From assembly GCA_021464415.1 (NCBI GenBank), contig CM038464.1, forward strand, positions 52,248,783-52,312,782: a stretch of 64,000 nucleotides of DNA, given 5' to 3'. The stretch comes from Lonicera japonica (lineage: Eukaryota; Streptophyta; Magnoliopsida; Dipsacales; Caprifoliaceae). The notes beneath the pieces were generated by a model. It saw nothing but the letters and a program-made list of their open reading frames with translations, did not search any database and had not been told where the DNA came from. Both the position numbers and the translations under genes were made by a program. This document shows, piece by piece, positions 33,029 through 44,114 of this stretch (position 1 is the first letter of the stretch; every line of letters begins with the position of its first letter).

Positions 33029-34137
33029 ATAATAATTCTTGGAGAGACCAAAATTCTTTTCGATTTGTCCTAGGATTTGGATGTACGTCCACCGCCGTTT
33101 TATTCTCTAAATCGGTAAAGATTAGTCTCAGGTTGAAAATTGTCATCAAAAGATTGGGCTCACATCAAAAGATTGAATTTTTATACCATCTTAGGCCCAT
33201 GATCGAATTTTTGGGATTGATTTTTCTGTTTAACATAACATGCAACAATTAAGCTTTATACATAGTATGTGCGCATTCGTTAACATTTAATACACAAAAA
33301 ATAAATTTTTTTCTTAATTATAAGAATATTTAACGCATAGTCCTAATTTTACGCTTTGAGTATTACACTTTTTTTCAATAAAACTAATAATATATTTTGT
33401 ATTTGTTTTTATTTAAGTCATTACATTAGTTAGCATTAATAATATTGTTAATGGCTATTTCTATTTTCACCCAAAAAAATGTTTGATTTTATTCACGCTT
33501 CTCATTCGGTCTTTAAACACCGGCCATGTTATGCTGCATTAAAACATACTTTAATTTCTAATTCAGAAAAAAAAAAAAAAAAAATTACACCAAATCCCAA
33601 CCAAACTCTAGCTTCACAAAGTCCCATAATATTGAGAATGCTCACTGAATGAACAATTCAATAAGATAGCTCAGATCGAATATGTATAATAGTTCGAATT
33701 TCTGGAATTTTGGTTCTTTACAATATGAATTTCAGGGCTCAAATTGAATGGGTTGTGCTACGGCGTAGGCGGTGGACGGTTGTGGCCGCCGTTTGATGGG
33801 GCGGTGGTGTCAAATATCTGACTGTCTTTGTTTGAAGGAATCAAACAAAGACAGTCGGATATGCGGGAAGGGGTGTTAGTGTGGTGGTGGTGGTGGTGTC
33901 AGCAGTGGTAGAGGAGGACGGCGCCGGCGATGATGGCCGCGGAGACGAGAGATAGGATGACGGCAACAAGTTTGTGGGAGATGGGTTTGGATGAGGAGGT
34001 GGGGAATGGAGCAAGATGAGAGAGGGAATGTTTACTAGAAAAGTAGAGAACGAGGAGGGAGATGGAGAGAGAGGAGTAATAAGGAGGGTTTTTCTTTTTC
34101 TTTTTTTTTTTTTAGCTAGGAGTAACGAGTTGAGTAA
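33029..34137. repeat. unit B block with hydrophobic ORF, copy B
   Basis: 33029-33545 matches 13633-14340, then 33546-34137 matches 16060-16726, with the 1.7-kb unit A insertion missing between them. A minus-strand frame ends at TGA 33899-33901 with SHKLVAVILSLVSAAIIAG and VLLYHC, as in copy A. An inverted repeat around the GACTGTCTTTG motif lies at about 33825-33860. Confidence 0.65.
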
Positions 34138-34904
34138 TCTATACTATTACTATATATATAAAAATACGAATAATTATAAGTGTTTTTTTTTATTTAATAT
34201 TTAATTAAATATATTTTTAATTTTATAATTATATATCAATTTAAAATAATTGAATTTTTTATTATTTATTTATTTAACTTGTAAGAGTTTAAATTAGAAT
34301 TAAAGTTTATAATAATAGAAACTTCTTGTTATTTAACTAATAAAAGTCCATGTTGTAATCAAAATCTACATTACGTATAATATTGCGTTATTTATTAAAC
34401 TTATAGAGTGCACATTGTAATCAAAGTTTACATTGATAGAGACTTCTTATTAATTAACTAATAAGAGACCACATTAGAATCAAAGTCTACAATTAGTATA
34501 ATATCGCATTGTTTATTTAACAAGCTTTTTCAGAATTGCATTATCGAGAGTTTTCAATATCTCCTCAATTATTGTGTTCAAGTTATATGAGGTTATCATT
34601 ATTCTTTTTCTTTATTTAAGATCAGGATAATATGTCAAACAAATTTTTGTTTATTGTCGTAAAATTTATTATTATAGTTAGTTCTTTGATAGATAAGTTG
34701 CAAAGAGGAATCTACATCAAGATCACTATTTGTCAAACAATTTTTTATATATTGTCGTTTGATCTATTATTATAGTTCATTCTTTGATATAGAAGTTACA
34801 AAGATGAGAGATGAAGGTATTTTAATTTTTTTGTTATTTGATTTGTAATTCTAAAATAAAATACTCATTAATAACCACGTACAACGCACGTGCTGAAAAG
34901 CTAG
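34138..34904 (+). mobile_element. non-autonomous Helitron B (767 bp)
   Basis: It begins TCTATACTATTACTATATAT, ends CTAG at 34901-34904, and has the subterminal hairpin CACGTAC-AAC-GCACGTG (one mismatch). It is bounded by A (34137) and T (34905). Unit C has the uninterrupted site GAATAATTTTACAAAAT at 40044-40060, which fixes both ends. No RepHel protein is encoded. The interior has diverged repeats with TAATCAAAGTxTACA. Confidence 0.88.
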
Positions 34905-35300
34905 TTTTAGAAAATAAGAAAAAAGTTGATTGCCAAATCAGCATGCTTTTTTTAAAAAAAAATAAATAATATTTAATTTAGTATTTATGCGGATGCTCAA
35001 GTGGTTGAAAACTCAAACCTTAGTGGCAATTAGGACAATCATCAATGGTGTCTGAAATGATGGAAATGAAAATAAATACAAAGTAGATTATTAATTTTGT
35101 TGAAAAAAAATGTAATGACCAAAGTGTAAAATCATTGATAGTAATTTGTATATTCTTGTTATTAACCCAACAAGTTTTATGCACATGAAATATTTTGTAC
35201 TTGCATGCATTGATTGATATTTGAATTCTGAAAGAATGAAAATCAATTGCGTTACATTCTCGTTTGTGGAATTGGTTGCAACAAAACACACATGCAGTAT
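34905..35300. repeat. unit B tail, copy of 28238-28640
   Basis: The tail follows Helitron B and matches the tail after Helitron A. It is AT-rich with no gene. It ends near CACATGCAGTATCTTGGTTGGC, after which the duplicated units diverge. Confidence 0.6.
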
Positions 35301-36535
35301 CTTGGTTGGCTATTAGAATTTTATGGTTTTATGTGCACGAAATTGAGTTGTATTTTACGGGCGTAAATAAAGAACAATACTACTCAGCAAAAAAAATAAT
35401 ACTAAAAGTACAACCCAAAAATAACTTTTAATCAATCAGGTTCAAATTTATTTAAGTTACAATTTTTAGTATATTTTTTTTGCAAAATGTCTCAAATTAA
35501 AATTATAGCTTTCATTTTGGTACATAGTTAGTTGATCAACAATAACAAATATAGAAGTTAAATGTATTTTTAATTTAAGACAAATAAAATAATGCATTTA
35601 GCTTATAGTTAAGTAAATATCAAATATATAATATTTTTTATTTTTAATATACATATACATATATATAAATATTTTTTGAAAAATTGAGGGGGTACAGTGG
35701 AGAGCATGTTGGTTCGTCGCTGGGTGGAGATGGTGTTCAATTTTGTGCCCCATGATTATAAGGTGGTGTTCAATAAAACTTTATTTATATATACTATATG
35801 GTGTGTGTTATTAAAGCCTTACTGCTGCACTTAAAATTATTTTTTATATAAAAAGGGTTTTTATGCACAAGAAATATTTTGCCAATGTTTCATGAGTCAT
35901 ACAAGTGGCAAGTAGACACTAAGTGCATGGTCCGGTCTTAATTGAGCTTTAATGTAAACGTTACTTAAACCTAGAAATTTAGCTAACATCTATAGCTCTC
36001 TCAAACACTATGGTTCATGTTTGAAAGTTTTAATTTATAGAGACTTGTTTAAGAGTTTCTTACAAAATAAAAAGGGGAGAGAAAATTTAATTATAAACTT
36101 TATCTACGGATTGGAGAGAATAAGAGAAGAGAGTTTTTTTAATGAAAACTCAGGGCTATTTGTTTTTACCTTCGAATGCTTAACGAGAGAGTTTTAAGCA
36201 TTCAAATATACAATAAGTTATTTGTTTTTCAAAATTATTAAGAGGTTAATATCTATTTTTTTTAATGATTAAACATTTAGTATTAAGAGATATCAATACC
36301 GTCGAACGCTCAATGCAGAATTTAAACTATTATTTTATACAAAAACTTAATATATTCATAATTTCATTTAGAATAAAAAAACAAACGTCATTCTTATAAC
36401 TTGAATTTAGTATTTAGCAATTAAAAATTTAAAAAACAAACGCACCCTTACTGTATTGACTATTTTATCCTTAAAATATATAACAAATTTTTTAAGCGGG
36501 TTGATAAAGGGACTCATATCTTGTTTTTGTTGTGC
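35301..36535. other. AT-rich intergenic DNA
   Basis: No recognisable coding sequence, RNA gene or complete element is seen. Short AT microsatellites occur near 35640-35670. Confidence 0.5.
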
Positions 36536-36957
36536 TAATATACTGCTACAACAAGCCTTCCTACAAGCGTAGAATCAACCGAACAATTATGCGTATAATA
36601 ATTAAAGAAATAAACACCACTAATATTCAAGTAATACGAAAAACAAGAGATTAAGAAAGAAAACAACTAACCAATCACGCAAGCAATTAAGTGGTATCGG
36701 CAAAACTGCACTAATCCATCGGGTGTTAGCTATTATTGATGAGACCAATTCTGAGTACAATGCACAAAGCAAACCCTAGCCGCCAATTAGAGATCTCACT
36801 GTATAAATCCAAGTCTAGAATTGCACAAAGCCAAAACCTATTAGAAATCGGATAATTACAAATCTAATTAGAAATTGGGCAACACAAAGCCAATTAGGAA
36901 ATGGACAATATAAAATCAAATAGGAATAAATATTGCTATATAGAGCCAAATCTTTAG
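36536..36957 (-). repeat. solo LTR-like copy of a copia family
   Basis: Read on the minus strand it matches the LTRs at 54641-55098, 56645-57215 (plus) and 58884-59318. Shared stretches include AGGGTTTGCTTTG, TCAATAATAGCTA and GCTTGCGTG. A degraded primer-binding-like TTAGCACAA lies at its 3' edge. No coding sequence or partner LTR is adjacent. Confidence 0.65.
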
Positions 36958-38425
36958 TTTTAACACCCAATCTTTAAGCATCCGAACTTAATTTTTAATT
37001 TTGAAAGAGTAACCCTAATTATTTAAGCACCCTAATAAAAAATAAAAAAAAAGTCCAATGTTTACAATAACCCAAGAAAAAAATTGCGCTTTCTTCATCT
37101 TCTTCTGTATTTCTTTTTGTGTGCATATTCTCTTTACAATTATATACTTCTTTAGCCATTTTTCGGGCAAATGAGTGGTATGATAGAGTTTTTGTTTGTT
37201 TGAACTAGTGATATAGTTAACTAACTATATATGATTTTATGGTGATGTAGGTAAAAATCAAAGCAAATAAATGAACTAAATGAATTAAGAAATAAAAAAC
37301 ATGTTCATCATTCTCAATAAATAAGAAATAAAAATTACAAAATAATATATATATATATATGGCTTCACCGTATACATTCTCAATTTCATCCGATAGTTTT
37401 GACATTTTAGTTTCTTTTTCTAACTCATATTTGTGATTGACGAAGTAGAAATTAAAATTAACGAGATTATTTGCGTTCCCAATCATCGGATACATGTTGA
37501 TGGCCCTTGCTTTTTCCAAATAGTTGTAACGAGTGAGTTTTTCTTAGTTCAAAGATTTTTTCATTAAGCAGTGTACATGTGTGAGTGAAATGCACATAAC
37601 TAATGAAGATTTTGATTCTCATTGAGTTTTAAGAGTTTGTATTTTGCTACCATGCTTGAAACACGAGAGTAATTTAGTTTTCTAATTAGAGTGCTTAGAT
37701 TAGGGGTATACTTTAAAAGTTTAAAACTAATTTAAATGTTTATGATTGTTAAAATCAAAAATTAAGGGTGTCTTTACTAACACCCATTTTTTAAAAGTCT
37801 CATTTTTTTTTTCAATTTACAAACACGGTGAAAAGATGGTAACATTGTCTTCGTTGTTAGGCCATCTCTAATAGTAATTTATATTTTTCCATTTCTATCT
37901 TATGTGATGTTGTCTTTTTAAAATATTTATATATATTATTGTCAAGTTTTTTATGTAAGTAAAATAATGTACAAAAAAGGTCTTCAAGGTTCCGTTTGAT
38001 TGCAAAGATGGAAAATGAAAATAAATTTAGCCAGTTTGTGTAAAAAAATAAAAAATAAGGTGAGAGATGTTGCTCATTTTATAAGTATATATCTTCCATC
38101 CTTTAATATTTTTGGTAGAAAATTTTTACTCACCACTAAGCAAAGAAAATTTTTCATGAAAAAACTTAAAAATCAAGAGAATATCACATCTATTACTCAA
38201 CTTATTTTTTATCTTTTCACCAAAACTAATTCAAATTTTTTTTTTCACCTTACAAATAATACATTTTTTTTTATAACTTAGCATTTAATTAATAAAAAAA
38301 ATTAGTGAGTTTTATAATATCTCATCAAAATATGCTAAGTTCTATTAGAAATTTATATCCCTATTAACTTGCCTTCCTTGAAATGATTATAAAATATTCG
38401 TCGGAGGATAGATTGTGACATTTTT
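36958..38425. other. AT-rich intergenic DNA
   Basis: No supported gene. The minus-strand frame at 37217-37519 contains a TA microsatellite run and no recognisable domain. The plus-strand frame at 38000-38281 is Lys/Phe-rich low complexity. Confidence 0.5.
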
Positions 38426-38497
38426 TTCGATGGCCATCACTAACTCTGCTGGAAGGTTGGACCAATTCCCCACCGTTGCTTGATTCTTCATCTCCAT
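38426..38497 (-). pseudogene. F-box gene stub, copy C
   Basis: Only the first 24 codons remain: ATG at 38497, MEMKNQATVGNWSNLPAEL, matching the start of the intact copy. The 5' side (38498-38535) also matches, up to the splice-acceptor region. Coding homology stops abruptly at 38426. It marks unit C of the duplicated locus. Confidence 0.85.
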
Positions 38498-39860
38498 CAA
38501 TTATTATTTACTGATTAGAAACAGAACAAAAAGGACAAAATAAATAAAAGTAAAATAGAATTAGTTTACAAACATCAATTTATATCTTCTTTAATTAAAG
38601 TGGATTGAGGGTATATAACATGTAATATTGATGTATATGATTGGGTTCTTCTTTGTATGAATTGGGTTTCTCAAGTGAACTTTGGTCTGGCCAATCTTTT
38701 TTCAAAACAGTATCATCATACAAATCAAATTAAAGAGGATTGCTGGTATTATAATAATACTGATTGATGAATAAGATTAGGTTCTTATTTGTATTAAATT
38801 GAGTGTTCTTGAGTGAACTTTAGTCTCAAACTAAAAATCCAATCTTTTTCAAAACATTATAATCATATCTCAATAAACCTAGTGTTTAGATTTGAGTACA
38901 TACATTTATATATATAGAGAGAGAGAAAATTACTTCAACAAGCTTTGCTGAGAGAAACTAAAAAGAGAGAAGGATCAGATCCCACAAAAGAGAGAAGATT
39001 GATTTTAACTTTATTGTTTACAATAGGAAGAAGCTCTGTCCCCAAATTTAAAGCCTCAGCGTATATATAAATAGGCAATAATTCTTGGAGAGACTAAACT
39101 CCTTTCGATTTATATTAGGATTTAGACGTACGTCCCCGCCATTTCATCCTCTAGATTGTTGAAATTAGTCTGAGAATTAAATTTGTCATCAAAAGATTGG
39201 GCTCTCATCAGAAGATTGGTTTTTTATACAATCAGGCTTTAGGCTTTCTTTAAAAGCTAGGCCCATGATCAAATTTTTGGGATTGATTTTTGGGCTTTTT
39301 TTTGGTGTACAACAAAAATGAAAATTTCAATTTGACGTGCAATAATTAAACTTTATATATGGATTGTGTTCGTTCGTTAAATGTTTAATCCACCAAAAAT
39401 TATTTACAATGTAAAAATTTTTAGATTAATTATAAGAATATACAATGTATTATTCCTAATTTTATGCTTTGGGTATTACACCTTTTTTTTAACAAAACTA
39501 ATAACATATTTTGTGTTTCTTTTTATTTTCGTCATTCAATTAGCTGGCGTTAATAACATTGTTATTGGCCATTCTATGTGGCATTAAGAGTCTTATATCA
39601 ACACATACTTTAATTTTTATATTTTTTATCATTTACCATATGAATTTCTGAATGTATTGAAAGAATCAAATCAATAAAAACGATAAGGGCATATATTAAT
39701 AAAATCAAATAATCACATCATTCCTTGCATTACTAAGATTTTAATCAACCACACCCAGCTTCTACATTTCGGCGGCAATGGTAGATCGTGAAGCTTTTTT
39801 TAGTTCTAGGGCTCAAATTGAATGGGTTGTGCTACGGCGTAGGCGGTGTTAGTGGTGGTG
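38498..39860. repeat. unit C noncoding block with promoter module 5
   Basis: It is similar to 32640-33545. It contains module 5 on the minus strand: a TATA run at about 39061-39071 and leader remnants to about 38940. The donor position reads CTTCAACAAGC after AAATTA, close to the other copies. Downstream coding sequence is only the stub at 38426-38497, so the promoter is orphaned. Sequence at 39415-39545 is the plus-strand partner of the inverted AT-rich repeat noted at 28400-28520. Confidence 0.6.
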
Positions 39861-40091
39861 TCAGCAGTGGTAGAGGAGGAAGGCGCCGGCGATAGAGAGG
39901 ATGACGGCAACAAGTTTGTGGGAGATGGGTTTGGATGAGGAGGTGGGGAATGGAGGAAGATGAGAGAGGGAATGTTTACTAGAAAGGTGGTGGTGCGCAG
40001 AGGAGAGAGAAGCGTGGTAGAAAAGGAGGATAGAGGAGGAGTTGAATAATTTTACAAAATAAGGAAAAAAAATTGATTGCCACATCAGCAT
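39861..40091 (-). other. hydrophobic ORF, copy C
   Basis: The frame has an ATG (MLMWQSIFFPYF...) and ends SHKLVAVILSIAGAFLLYHC, matching copies A and B at the C-terminus but 9 residues shorter in the helix. The 5' half differs. It spans the empty Helitron site (40049/40050). It may be a decayed exon; product not recognised. Confidence 0.3.
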
Positions 40092-41257
40092 GCTGGTTTT
40101 ATTTTTTTATTTTAATAAATAATATTTAATTTGGTGTTTACATGGGTGCCAACTCACTGACTCCTGCATTCATGTCGATTAGGACAGCAGTCAATGGGGT
40201 TCTTATCTATATAAGACCATCTGCAATGCACTTGTTAAATGGCAGGGTAAAAATACTAAGTTAGCATCTTTTCGTCTGCAGCGCAAAATAGGTAAAATGC
40301 CACATCAGCAACTCGCGTTACACAGTGTATCGCAAGGTGCACAGTCACCCCTCCCCCACGACGTGCAGTTTGTCGCGCCACTGCTGCACTAACGGCTACT
40401 TCCACAACGGGCAGATTTCCTTTAACGGCACAATTTTTTCCTATTTATACATTTGGCCTTCAATGTTTACATCTCATCCATCTCTCATTCGGCTAGACCC
40501 ACGCATTCATGAAATAAACAACCAAGGTGGAATACTGCAATAGGAAATTTTTACTACTGGATCAAGGTACAATTTTTTGAATTATTTTTATTATTTATTT
40601 GCTTAATATTATTATATATTTGTTTATATTAATGTTTATAATTAATTAACTTTGCTCAATGTATTTCTTTAATATCATTATTTATATGATAAATAATTTG
40701 TCAATAAAATATAGCATCATATTATCATGTATAATGAAAAAAAATGAACTCCAAAAGAAATAAAATCAAAAATTTTCAACTATTTAGTTTTGTATTTGAT
40801 TTTTTTTAGGAATGTATTTGCTTATTATTGTTTATTTGTTTAATATATTTGTCTATAATTAATTTGTATTGGTCAATTTAAGACTTTAATATTATTATTT
40901 ATGTGAGTTAATTAGTTTGTATATATAACATCCTATTATCACTTGATAGTATGAAAGGTTCCTTAACACGTATAATGAAATAAATTATCTCTGTAAAAAA
41001 ATATTTTTGCTCATTTCATTCTTCTGTTTTGTATTTGAAATTATTTTTATTTTACAAAAAATAAATTTAACTCTTTCAAAAATTTAAATAATCAAAAATA
41101 TTTTATGGCACTTGATAAGAAAAAAATTTATATTCCAAGTAAAATTTTGCCACAAATTTTTGGCAATAACTGTGATAGCATTTCCCATCAATAATCAATA
41201 ATTCTCTTACAAAATTACCTTTGATTAATATAAATTATATTATTTATTTTCAGCATA

Positions 41258-41750
41258 ATGAAAAAAATTCAAAGATTTTTCAGGAGAACTAGTATCTCGA
41301 GTCCTTCCGATGAAGGTGGGTCTGGTACATCTACTGCTAGGCCTAGTTCTGCAAGACGGAGATCAACCGAACGTCGTACTCAAGTTGATAATAATGAAAC
41401 TCCTACTACCCAGTCATCAAGTTCATCTTCTCCCTTTGCTAATTATAGAAGGGTTGTTGATAATGGAAAACATATTTCAAGAATGAAGAGAACAGCTGAA
41501 GGTAGTTTATTTTACATAAGGTCAACCTGGCACCAGGCAAGTGGAATATATAAAAGGCTATCACGAGATCCAGATGTAGAAATGTTGCTTGATAATTCTG
41601 GCTTGTGTAATTTATTTAAACGACAAATGCCAAATTCCAATCGTACTATAGTTGAAGCGTGCTGTCGACGTTGGTGGGACACCACCCATACATTTCACCT
41701 GCCTACGTGTGAGTTAGGTTTCACACCACTTGATTTCACCATGTTAACAG
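41258..41750 (+). pseudogene. plant mobile domain (PMD, MAIN-like) N-terminal exon
   Basis: From MKKIQRFFRR at 41258, a basic Ser-rich leader (about residues 1-70) is followed by a PMD start: LLDNSGLCNLF, then IVEACCRRWWDTTHTFHLPT and GFTPLDFTMLTG. In MAIN/MAIL-type proteins this HTFHLPxGE-like block is diagnostic. The frame meets a good splice donor right after LTG (ACAG^GTACAC at 41750/41751). No downstream PMD exon is visible, so the gene is truncated. It lies inside the Harbinger element and is probably captured or carried along; a cellular role cannot be inferred. Confidence 0.65.
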
Positions 41751-42332
41751 GTACACATATTAACTTTGTGAGGAGAACTTCTTTTATTTATTCCATTGTA
41801 ATTTATATTTAAAAAATGTATTTTCTATCGTATTTTAATGTTTTCTCTTTTTTATTATGTGAGTTAATCATATTTTAATGTATTGTATTTCTTATAATGT
41901 GAATTAATAATATTTTAATGTACTGTTTTTTTTTTAACAACTACTCAATCATATAAAAATGTATAGATAATTATTTTAAATGGTTAATGCTTTTAATGGA
42001 TTTTTATTGATGATATGTAAAAAAAATTTAGTATTGTTAATTATTATAATTGTATCAGCTTTACTATACTCGTAGATTTTTTAAAAATTACTTTTTATCT
42101 TCTTTTATATTTGTCAGAGATTTTCTTGTCCTTTTGAACTTTGTAAACACCTCGGGAGATGTTCATATCTTTTTAATGGATTTTTCCTAGATTTTCTTAT
42201 CCCATTAGATTTCTTGTCATATTTCTTATCCTCTTTTATTTGCTAGGATATTTCATTCTATAAATAAAGATGGCATTTACTGATTTATTCACACAATTGT
42301 CCATCTTGTTAGGTAAAAAATAAATAATCAGT

Positions 42333-42818
42333 ATGGATGAGAAAATAGAAGAAAAATGGAGAGAAATAATAGCAACTTATGAAGATGGTGGTAGAATAAG
42401 CCCACATGTATTTGCAACAAAAAACCTTTGGAAGACACATCTATCTCGCTGGGTTAAAAAAAAACTAAAATTGTATAGAGGAGGGGGAGGAGAGTGGCGA
42501 GACAAACATTTCTGGCAGAATGTCCCAACAGAGTTATTCTCAACTTTGTTGGAAAATCCAGAATTCGATCCTAGGTATCGGTTACTACCTTCTTTAGCCG
42601 CTCGGACATCAATTTTTGTACTTCTACAACGACGAGCCGAAGAATGTAGAAGGGTCGCAGAACACCAGGATCAACTGAGGCGTATAAATCCAGGTTTAGT
42701 ATTTAATGAGGATATTTGCCCTCGAGATTGGGAAGACCACGCGTTTGAAGAATATGAAATTGAGGAGTCTAAAACATATACAGATGATGTTTCTTCATCC
42801 GACGAAGATAACTCATAA
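42333..42818 (+). CDS. unrecognised 161-aa ORF inside Harbinger element
   Basis: An intact frame MDEKIEEKWREI to an acidic end SSSDEDNS. A TATAAATA box lies about 65 bp upstream (about 42263-42270), so it could be its own transcription unit. The middle is basic and aromatic (LSRWVKKKLKLYRG, WRDKHFWQNVP), followed by Arg-rich helix-forming sequence (LLQRRAEECRRVAEHQDQLRR). No motif I recognise; it is not a DDE transposase by eye. It may be an element-encoded accessory protein or a captured host exon. Confidence 0.45.
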   Translation: MDEKIEEKWREIIATYEDGGRISPHVFATKNLWKTHLSRWVKKKLKLYRGGGGEWRDKHFWQNVPTELFSTLLENPEFDPRYRLLPSLAARTSIFVLLQRRAEECRRVAEHQDQLRRINPGLVFNEDICPRDWEDHAFEEYEIEESKTYTDDVSSSDEDNS

Positions 42819-43091
42819 TTATGTATAATTTTATATAATGTTGGGATCAATATAATTATGTTTTAAGAATAATGTATTATGTATGGTGTTTTGTTCTGTA
42901 CGAAATGGAATTCATTATCTTTAAAAACAACAATGCAAACCAAAAATAAAATAAATAATCATTGCATATAACAAGCAGATTACCTTAAAATAAAAGTGCA
43001 TTACAAGCATAAATTACAACCACATTTGAAAATTTAAAAATATTAAGATAACATCCATAAAATCATAAAATTAATTTATTAAAAATACAAC

Positions 43092-44114
43092 TCAGAAGTA
43101 TTGATTGCCCGGATAGTTTTGCTCTGATTGTTGGCGTCTTCGATTTAGGAATTCTTGAAGACGGTAATTGTACAACTCCCTTTGTTGGTCACTCATACGC
43201 GTTAAATCCATTGACATTAATGCATTTTCTTCAGCTAGTTCTACTTCTCTGTTTCGTCTTGCCTCCTCACGGATATTTTTTTGTCTTTCTTCTTCTCGAA
43301 AATTTTCTAAACGAGACATATGAAGACGCATTTCTTCATTAGCTTTTGCATTCAATGCAACCTTTTCTTCGTACATTTTATTAAATGCTTCGGATCTCTC
43401 TAATTCAGCCCTTTCAGAAGCTAATAATTTAGCTTTTCCCTTTCTTTTTTTGTCTAACTTTGCTGCATTTCTTCCTATTGGTCGGTTTGCATCAGGGCCT
43501 TCAATGGTAATCGGTGAAGAATCGTCTCCTATGTTAATCGAAGAACCAATGCTATCTTTAGATGGACCATAGCGGGAGTGTTGACTGTTTGAAGATGTTG
43601 TTTTCAAACTAAATTTTTGGTGCTCTTTCAAAATTTGATAACAATGATCGAAATTAAAAGCTTTACCATTTTCTAAATGGTATGCTCTTTGAGCTTCCCT
43701 GACCCGTGTTAAATAAATTTCAAAAAAAATAATGACTAGAATGATATAAAAATTAAAAAAAATAATATATATTAAAGATAAATTATAAATATCAATTAAT
43801 ATATAAAACATAAAATATAAAATTACCCAATCCATTTCGTTGGTTCCGCTGCCAGCATTATTCATTGCGTGCGATAATTTTGAAATATATACTCCAATAA
43901 CTTTAGTAATAACGGAAAATCGCGATTGAAGAGAGGATTGTGTTCTTCGATGTAAAACTTCGGGTTGCTTAAGTTATTTGACAGTAATAACTTGCCACAA
44001 GCTATCCAAAGATTGATTAGTACCTTGAATTGGATCAACGCTTAGAGTAAGATAAGCACGACATAAAGCTTCATCTTCAAAAACTTGGATATTTGCTCCT
44101 CGATTTTTATACAT
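43092..44114 (-). pseudogene. PIF/Harbinger ORF1 (Myb/SANT with NAM-associated C-terminus)
   Basis: The first exon starts ATG at 44114 (MYKNRGANIQVFEDEALCRA, then LTLSVDPIQGTNQSLDSLWQ), typical of the Myb/SANT-like domain of Harbinger ORF1, and reaches NEMDW near 43828. An in-frame TAA lies at about 43977. A probable intron runs from about 43826 to 43700, and the second exon covers REAQRAYHLENGKAFNFDHC. A NAM-associated-type region follows (RPIGRNAAKLDKKRKGKAK) with a long charged coiled coil (about 43150-43400). ORF1 proteins bind element ends and act with the transposase. The stop codon makes it non-functional unless read differently. Confidence 0.72.

Noticed and set aside
43092..44114. 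A host NAC or Myb transcription-factor gene
   Set aside because: The combination of a SANT-like start and a NAM-associated end inside Harbinger termini fits the element's ORF1; there is no NAC DNA-binding domain.
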